Source: Diabrotica undecimpunctata (lineage: Eukaryota > Arthropoda > Insecta > Coleoptera > Chrysomelidae). Taken from it: 64,000 nucleotides of DNA. Positions 59,270 to 64,000 of the stretch are shown here, piece by piece (within the stretch, counting starts at the first letter, position 1; each line of letters starts with the position of its first letter). The translations under genes and the position numbers were made by a program. The notes under the pieces are model-generated. The model saw only the letters and a list, made by a program, of their open reading frames with translations. It was not told the DNA's origin and ran no database searches. The stretch lies in NCBI RefSeq assembly GCF_040954645.1, contig NC_092810.1, positions 6,680,185 through 6,744,184 on the forward strand, read 5' to 3'.

Positions 59270-59600
59270 TTGTTAACATTTAGTTATGCAAATCCTTTTG
59301 GGCTATTTCTATTGTGACTTTCATCTTATAATCTAAGTTAAATTGGGAGTTTATGATTGCTACTATGTATTTATGCTTTTCGACTCTCTCTAGCTATTTC
59401 GATAAGAGTTTGTGAGATCACCATATTTAGTTTTATTTATATTTATTGTCAGTCCCATTTTTTTCTTTCATTGGTAATTCTTGTTTGGTTTTGTATGCAA
59501 ATCCTATGTTATTAATGATGTTCCCTCCAATTCTCATACTTTCAGTTTTTTCCAGTCTTTTTGAAATATTAGTTGCGAGTGTTTAACAATTGTGGCAATA
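59270..59600 (-). pseudogene. Decayed RT fragment
   Basis: The minus strand reads MRIGGNIINNIGF (where functional copies have NNI-R-FADD), then KTKQELP, and ERVEKHKYIVAIINSQFNLD (a YLGSxI-x-S block). Many changes; no ends. Confidence 0.5.
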
Positions 59601-60300
59601 ACATACATCTCTGCCTGACTCCTTATTTTGAATTCCTATTTGTTTTGTCTCACTATCTTATCACCTTTTTTTTCTTCCCTTGGCCTGTCTGTTCCTAAAG
59701 ATCATCGATATCACTGAAACTAAAGCTTATTGTGTTGGCTACCTATTGTTTCATACACCCACTCTAGAATTGTGGTATAGGTTATCTGAAAAAGTTTGTA
59801 CAGGTCTTTTGCTTGGTGTGTCCTAAATATAGTAGGGCTCTTAGTTGTCCATATAGTTTTTGTTTGTTGCAACAGCGTTTCGCAATCCCATAATACATGT
59901 CTTTCGCCAATGAATATTTGAGACTATTTAAAAAGGTCTTTTCGTACGAAAACGCCATAAATTTATTACCAAAAGTAAATAAGGTTATTTTTATCTTTAC
60001 GTTTTTATTGAAACGTAAATATTTCATTTGTCTTTACCTAAGGTTTCTATGCTACTAATTCTTATAGTTTTAAATCAGCGACCACCGACACATTTAAAGG
60101 TTGTTCATGTAAAAAATTACTCTTATATATGTATAACGCAAATTGCTTGCAATAGCTTTTGGCTAAAAAACGGCGATGCTATTAAGAAATATAATATTAT
60201 TATTTTGACGTAGACACTACTAAAAAGTTGGTAGTCACTAATACAACGGGCTATTTTTATAAAAAAATACGTCTAGTCAGGAAAAAACTGGACAAACTTC
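59601..60300. other. No recognised gene
   Basis: AT-rich. Short frames at 59782-60027 (minus) and 60028-60213 (plus) lack support. Confidence 0.4.
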
Positions 60301-60301
60301 A

Positions 60302-60325
60302 CTATCATCATCATCATCATCATCG
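60302..60325. repeat. (ATC)n microsatellite
   Basis: Short ATC/GAT run similar to the RTE tails, but no RTE coding sequence follows it. Confidence 0.8.
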
Positions 60326-60389
60326 TAATCATTACTATCTTATGAGATTTGTGGTTTATCATTGAGCTTTAGTAGTTCGGATAATTTAA

Positions 60390-60671
60390 TTAATGATGTT
60401 CGTTGAGAAGTTTTTTTAGGAATGTTTGCTCATCGCTTTGGAGATCTGCAGCGTTGGCGTTGACTCTGAGGCCTTTCTTGGACCACCAACCTACCAATTT
60501 TGTGATCGTGTTGATGGATATGACTAAAGACTTAGGAATTCTAGAGTAAACAGTACTAGAGAAAGGCTGACTAGGTTTAATTAGCATTGCTCGTTGTATG
60601 TCTTTTACTTTTGATTTGTTCTTTTTTGTCCAGTCGTTTCCTCTTTTGCTTCGTATTGATATTTCCAGCAT
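60390..60671 (-). CDS. Unrecognised 93-codon open frame
   Basis: A basic peptide containing NDWTKKNKSKVKDIQRAM, FSSTVYSRIPKSLVISINTI and WWSKKGLRVNANAADLQSDE, ending LLNEHH. It is more protein-like than random AT-rich frames. It lies 65 bp from an ATC run that on the minus strand would be an (ATG)n tail, so it could be the coding remnant of an unfamiliar retroelement. I do not recognise it. No splice sites could be assigned. Confidence 0.3.
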   Translation of the reverse strand: MLEISIRSKRGNDWTKKNKSKVKDIQRAMLIKPSQPFSSTVYSRIPKSLVISINTITKLVGWWSKKGLRVNANAADLQSDEQTFLKKLLNEHH

Positions 60672-60983
60672 TGCTCATTTTCTTGCTATTGAAAGTCTTA
60701 GTGCTATTTCCTTCATCAATATCAAAGTTTGGGCTTCCTAGTGAATACCAAAAACGTGTATTAACCAGATATCACTGATTTATAGATATTTTTTGTTGTT
60801 CAATATATGAACCGATTTTCTAAAAGCAGTCCAACCAACTACTCTTCTTTTTTAGGCTTCTTTTACTTCATATGTTTTATTGAGGGTTATTAAACAGCGC
60901 GTTCGTCAAACATTCTGTGTATGAATAATTGGTATCAATAGATTGTTATAACGTTATTTCTGTATGCCGTACGTCTTCAGACA

Positions 60984-61422
60984 TTAACGAATTCGTGTAC
61001 TTTCTGATGATAAAGCATCAGCTGGACCTTGGTCTACCTGGCCCTTTGGCATATGTCAGGGTTAGCTAGCCACTAACCCCTACGAGTCCGACACCATTTG
61101 AGGGTGGAGCGTTGCATGAAGCATCGCAGGGCTCCACCCTCACAGTAGTACCCGTGTTGCGGTACGCATATGCGTCCATACTCCCTCCCACCCCGGGGCG
61201 GAAAGGTGAAAGCAGGTCGAAGCTCGAGGAGCTCTCCTCTACCACTCTCAAGTCTCCCAAGGTGAGCACGTGCCGTTATTGGGGAAAGGGTGTATCAGGA
61301 ACGCAGCTTGTTCAACCCCACCTTGGTTCTATGGAATGAGAGTAGAGTAGTCCCACGAGAGGCTTGTCTCGGATAACAGGAGTGTAGACCGGTGACCGTA
61401 ACGCCGAAACGACGGCTCTCCA
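60984..61422. mobile_element. GC-rich 439-bp insertion of unknown class
   Basis: Bounded by a perfect 14-bp direct repeat TACGTCTTCAGACA (60970-60983 and 61423-61436). The inserted sequence is much richer in G+C than its surroundings and has no poly-A, no trinucleotide tail and no TIR. It contains a strong hairpin (61100-61141). Open frames of 67-75 codons occur on both strands (61066-61269 minus, 61112-61339 plus), but neither resembles a known protein. The duplication length suits a SINE or a truncated non-LTR element. Confidence 0.7.
61100..61141. repeat. GC-rich hairpin, 11-bp stem
   Basis: GAGGGTGGAGC (61100-61110) pairs perfectly with GCTCCACCCTC (61131-61141) across a 20-base loop. 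The whole stem lies within the 439-bp insertion. Confidence 0.85.
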
Positions 61423-61639
61423 TACGTCTTCAGACAGTCGGAAAGATACAAACTCAAACACGAAAAGTTAGCGAATGTGTACTGCTATTTCCACTATTCT
61501 AGTGTAATGCTTCAAAAAGCCCACCTATTTTGATAGCCTTAAACCTAGAGTAATGCAGTCCTTAGCCGAATCTATAAAAAGCGTGAAGTAATCATTGGAG
61601 ACAATATTCAGTTTACTAGTTCTATCCAAAAAATGATAC

Positions 61640-61935
61640 TAGCCAAAAGAAATATATATTTATATACTCCATAGACTTCGAAAAAGCATTTGATACAGTA
61701 AGAGACAATCTATTATTAGAACGTTTGCAGGCAGTCGGTTTAGATAGGAAAGATATTAAACTGCTAAAAACCTTGTACTGGAACCAAAATGCCAGAATTA
61801 AAAATTAGGGAGAGATTAATACAGGAATGGATTTTGTCGCCCCAGCTTTTTATTATTTATTCCGAGTTTTATTTAAAGAGGTATTAGAGGATTCCAAGGA
61901 CAGAGTCAAGGTGAATGGAGTTAATATGAGTTGTC
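61640..61935 (+). pseudogene. RT palm fragment
   Basis: Across frames: SIDFEKAFDTVRDNLLLERL (motif A), DRKDIKLLKTLYWNQNARI, a decayed motif B (LSPQLFIIYSEF) and KDRVKVNGVNM. It stops before the catalytic YADD box. Confidence 0.65.
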
Positions 61936-62612
61936 TATGTTCGAACTTCTTTTTCTCCCTGTCAGACTTTTTGAAACATGAATAACTTTAAATGAAATTA
62001 TTAAAAAATAATTTCAATTTTCAATATGTTGTATTAAAGATATCACATTTTTAGGGAAATAATAAATTATTGATGGCACATTGTAGTGATTCCGTTAAAA
62101 TAATAATATGACCAATTATTACAAATACTCTCTAAAACTGCTTTTTTGCATTTTAATAAAATTAATTAAAAACTACCTGTAATAAAAGCCGAAACTGACA
62201 ATTGTTGTTATTTACAATAAAAGTCACAACAATTGTTAGGATTTAAAGGAATATAAACTCTACTATAATCTCTACAATCAAAAATAGAAGAGATGTACAA
62301 CAATGATTCAGTATTTTCATATCGGTAAGAAGAACAAAAACTAATTTTTGTTCCTGATATTCAAGAAAGGTATTAAAGAAACACTGCCTTTTAGAATTCT
62401 TTTTAATATAAGTAGATATTATTTAAATACAATTTAGTGATATTCTTGATAGTATTTATAGATACATTATTCATGTAAATTGTAAGACATAGACAAAAAT
62501 ATTTTAGCTAATAAAACAATAAAAACTATTCAGTTTGTTGTTACAAATTAATTTGTCCCTAGTCACTAGTCCTAGTGATGTTTTGTATGTTTTATGTCTG
62601 TCAGTTTTATAC
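61936..62612. other. AT-rich sequence
   Basis: No feature recognised. Confidence 0.4.
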
Positions 62613-62805
62613 AGTGTGTCCGTAAAGTATGGAACAAAATCGATATTTCCTAAATGAAAAGCCTTTTTAAAAAACTCTAAAACACGTCGATTTTTAAATT
62701 TAATGTTCTACATTTGACAATAAAATTTCATTATACAAGGTGATACACATTACAGTGATAACGTCATCGGCTCTTTTTTTTTAATGTAACACCCTGTATT
62801 TTAGG
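62613..62805. mobile_element. Possible small MITE
   Basis: Left end ATACAGTGTGTCCGTAAAGT and right end AACACCCTGTATTTT form short imperfect inverted repeats (ATACAGKGTGT) around about 170 bp of non-coding DNA. This is a common form in insect genomes. Confidence 0.4.
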
Positions 62806-63670
62806 ACATTTTTAGATCGTTATAAAAAAATCGAATCGTTTTGTAAATATTTAGGAATGAATGTTAAATTTTTTTACGTATAGCATCACCATTTTTCTTA
62901 AATCGCTTTGATAAATATTTAAGAATATTCTTTAATATTTTGTTGTTCTATTTTCGGTATTCTGTAAATTTCCTTATTTATAAATGACAAAAATAATTAT
63001 CGTTTACTAAATTAGCTGTCCAAACTCCTAAAATAAACTATTTTTAATTCAAATTTTGCTTTAATTTGTTTAAACGAAGCTACAAAGAGTTTTAATAAAC
63101 TACTCAAAGTTTTTGTACACTGCGAAATTGAGTTATCAATTATTAACTTACAACTAAAACTATGTTTAGACATTGATTAACTACAAACAGCAATTTAGCA
63201 ATATAACAGCTTTAGAAACTAATTTTAGCTTCCGCTTCCAAATCTTGCCAAATTAGGGGATTCATGTAAGACTGAGATACAGTAAATGTTTCTTTGAATA
63301 GAACTACGATGAGAAGTATTGTTGAAAGCCCGAAACTAAACAAGTAATATTAAGCAAGAGTAAAAAGCTCAATAGCGTAATATTTTCTGCACTACATAAC
63401 CAAATTATTAACTTATCAATAATTATCACAGTTTTTATGCTATTTTAGTGACGTAATCCCTAATAGCCGACTGGCAAATGGGATCATATAACAAGTAATA
63501 CATCACCTAAAAGTCTTTTTGTCACTTAATATTTACCTCGATGTTTTTGCAATGAATGAAACGGAGTCTTTATGTTTTAAAAGAATAAGTTAGGAATTTT
63601 TGAGTTGCAGGTCTTTCATTCGTCTGATTCTTCGAACTCTTTCGTTAAATCGTAGACTATATCAAATATA
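62806..63670. other. AT-rich sequence
   Basis: No feature recognised. Confidence 0.4.
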
Positions 63671-63682
63671 AACACACACATT

Positions 63683-63830
63683 AACTCTGAGATCAAAATC
63701 AAGAATTTATAAAGCCAACGTAAGACCAATAATGACATATGCCTCAGAAACAAGACCCGACACAGCCACAACCTAAAGGTTACTCGAAACGGCAGAGAGG
63801 AGAGTACTGGGAAGTTCTGAGAAGAAGTAC
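63683..63830 (+). pseudogene. RT C-terminal fragment
   Basis: Reads KSRIYKANVRPIMTYASETR, a stop, RLLETAERRVLGSSEKKY. This is the segment of RTE/Jockey-type proteins in which KxxIYKxxIRPxxTYxxE precedes LxxxExRxLR. It runs directly into an inverted fragment of a different region (next entry). Confidence 0.6.
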
Positions 63831-63837
63831 CGTGAAG

Positions 63838-64000
63838 AATTTCCTTAATGCTTTCTTTACCTTTTTCTCTTCAATATTTATTTCTTCGTTTGTCGTCCAG
63901 TCTGGTGTTGGTGGTTTATTGCCACCTTCAGAAAATAGAGATGGAAAGCAGTCTGCCCAAGTTTCTTTCTGAATGTGTTCCATTTTCTCTAGTTCGTTCA
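63838..64000 (-). pseudogene. RTE linker fragment, continuing beyond the window
   Basis: The frame 63983-63780 reads MEHIQKETWADCFPSLFSEG, then NEEINIEEKKVKKALRKF. This is the acidic/basic linker just before the RT (compare KDAVNKLARNKSPG). It is cut at 63838 against the plus-strand RT fragment. Confidence 0.5.

Noticed and set aside
60302..60325. RTE 3' tail
   Set aside because: No RTE C-terminal coding sequence follows on the minus strand, so it is listed only as a microsatellite.

Overview
The window looks like intron-rich nuclear DNA from an insect with a large, transposon-swollen genome. The evidence is AT-rich sequence, many RTE/Jockey-type non-LTR retrotransposons with insect-style reverse transcriptases, Tc1/mariner, piggyBac, PIF/Harbinger and Tigger remnants, and a tRNA-derived SINE. 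A beetle is plausible, but the species cannot be fixed from sequence alone. Nothing bacterial was seen, and no rRNA, CRISPR array or true tRNA gene.

The only host gene I can support lies on the + strand and runs through almost the whole window. It has seven candidate coding exons: 8494-8694, 17111-17341, 26536-26757, 37238-37465, 48595-48710, 53896-54023 and 58900-59033. The first four are paralogous tyrosine/proline-rich cassettes of 67-77 codons. All four end at a phase-0 splice donor, and each could join in frame to the exon at 48595. The last three join in frame to each other in phases 2 and 1. This is the layout of an array of alternative (probably mutually exclusive) exons followed by constant exons. 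By composition and architecture the product may be an insect muscle thick-filament protein of the myofilin kind; that identification is a hypothesis.

Everything else is intronic and mostly mobile DNA. From left to right: 1-8.3 kb holds RTE-like insertions, including one nested in another. 9-16.5 kb holds old reverse transcriptase remnants, a Tigger-like transposase and a second nested pair. 17.5-23 kb holds a possible solo LTR, a 222-bp near-perfect palindrome and an RTE inserted in a dispersed repeat. 23.9-26.3 kb holds a MITE abutting a complete Tc1 element that itself carries an RTE fragment. 27.2-30.6 kb holds a 500-bp inverted-repeat element, a Jockey remnant and an IS630/mariner-like transposase. 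33.2-35.9 kb holds an RTE fused to a broken piggyBac. 37.6-38.9 kb holds a foldback element with an RTE inside. 39.2-40.1 kb holds a PIF/Harbinger remnant. 43.4-48.2 kb holds a TA-flanked transposon split by an RTE. 49.8-53.6 kb holds inverted Tc1 copies around another RTE. 54.4-58.4 kb holds the longest RTE copy, a SINE and a further RTE. 59-64 kb holds degraded fragments and a GC-rich insertion with a 14-bp target duplication.

Many boundaries are supported by target-site duplications that can be read directly. Ten of the non-LTR insertions (nine RTE-like, one SINE) are flanked by perfect 11-18 bp duplications. Family-specific trinucleotide tails (ATG, AAG or TAG) mark the RTE-like 3' ends. 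All transposon open frames seen are truncated or broken.
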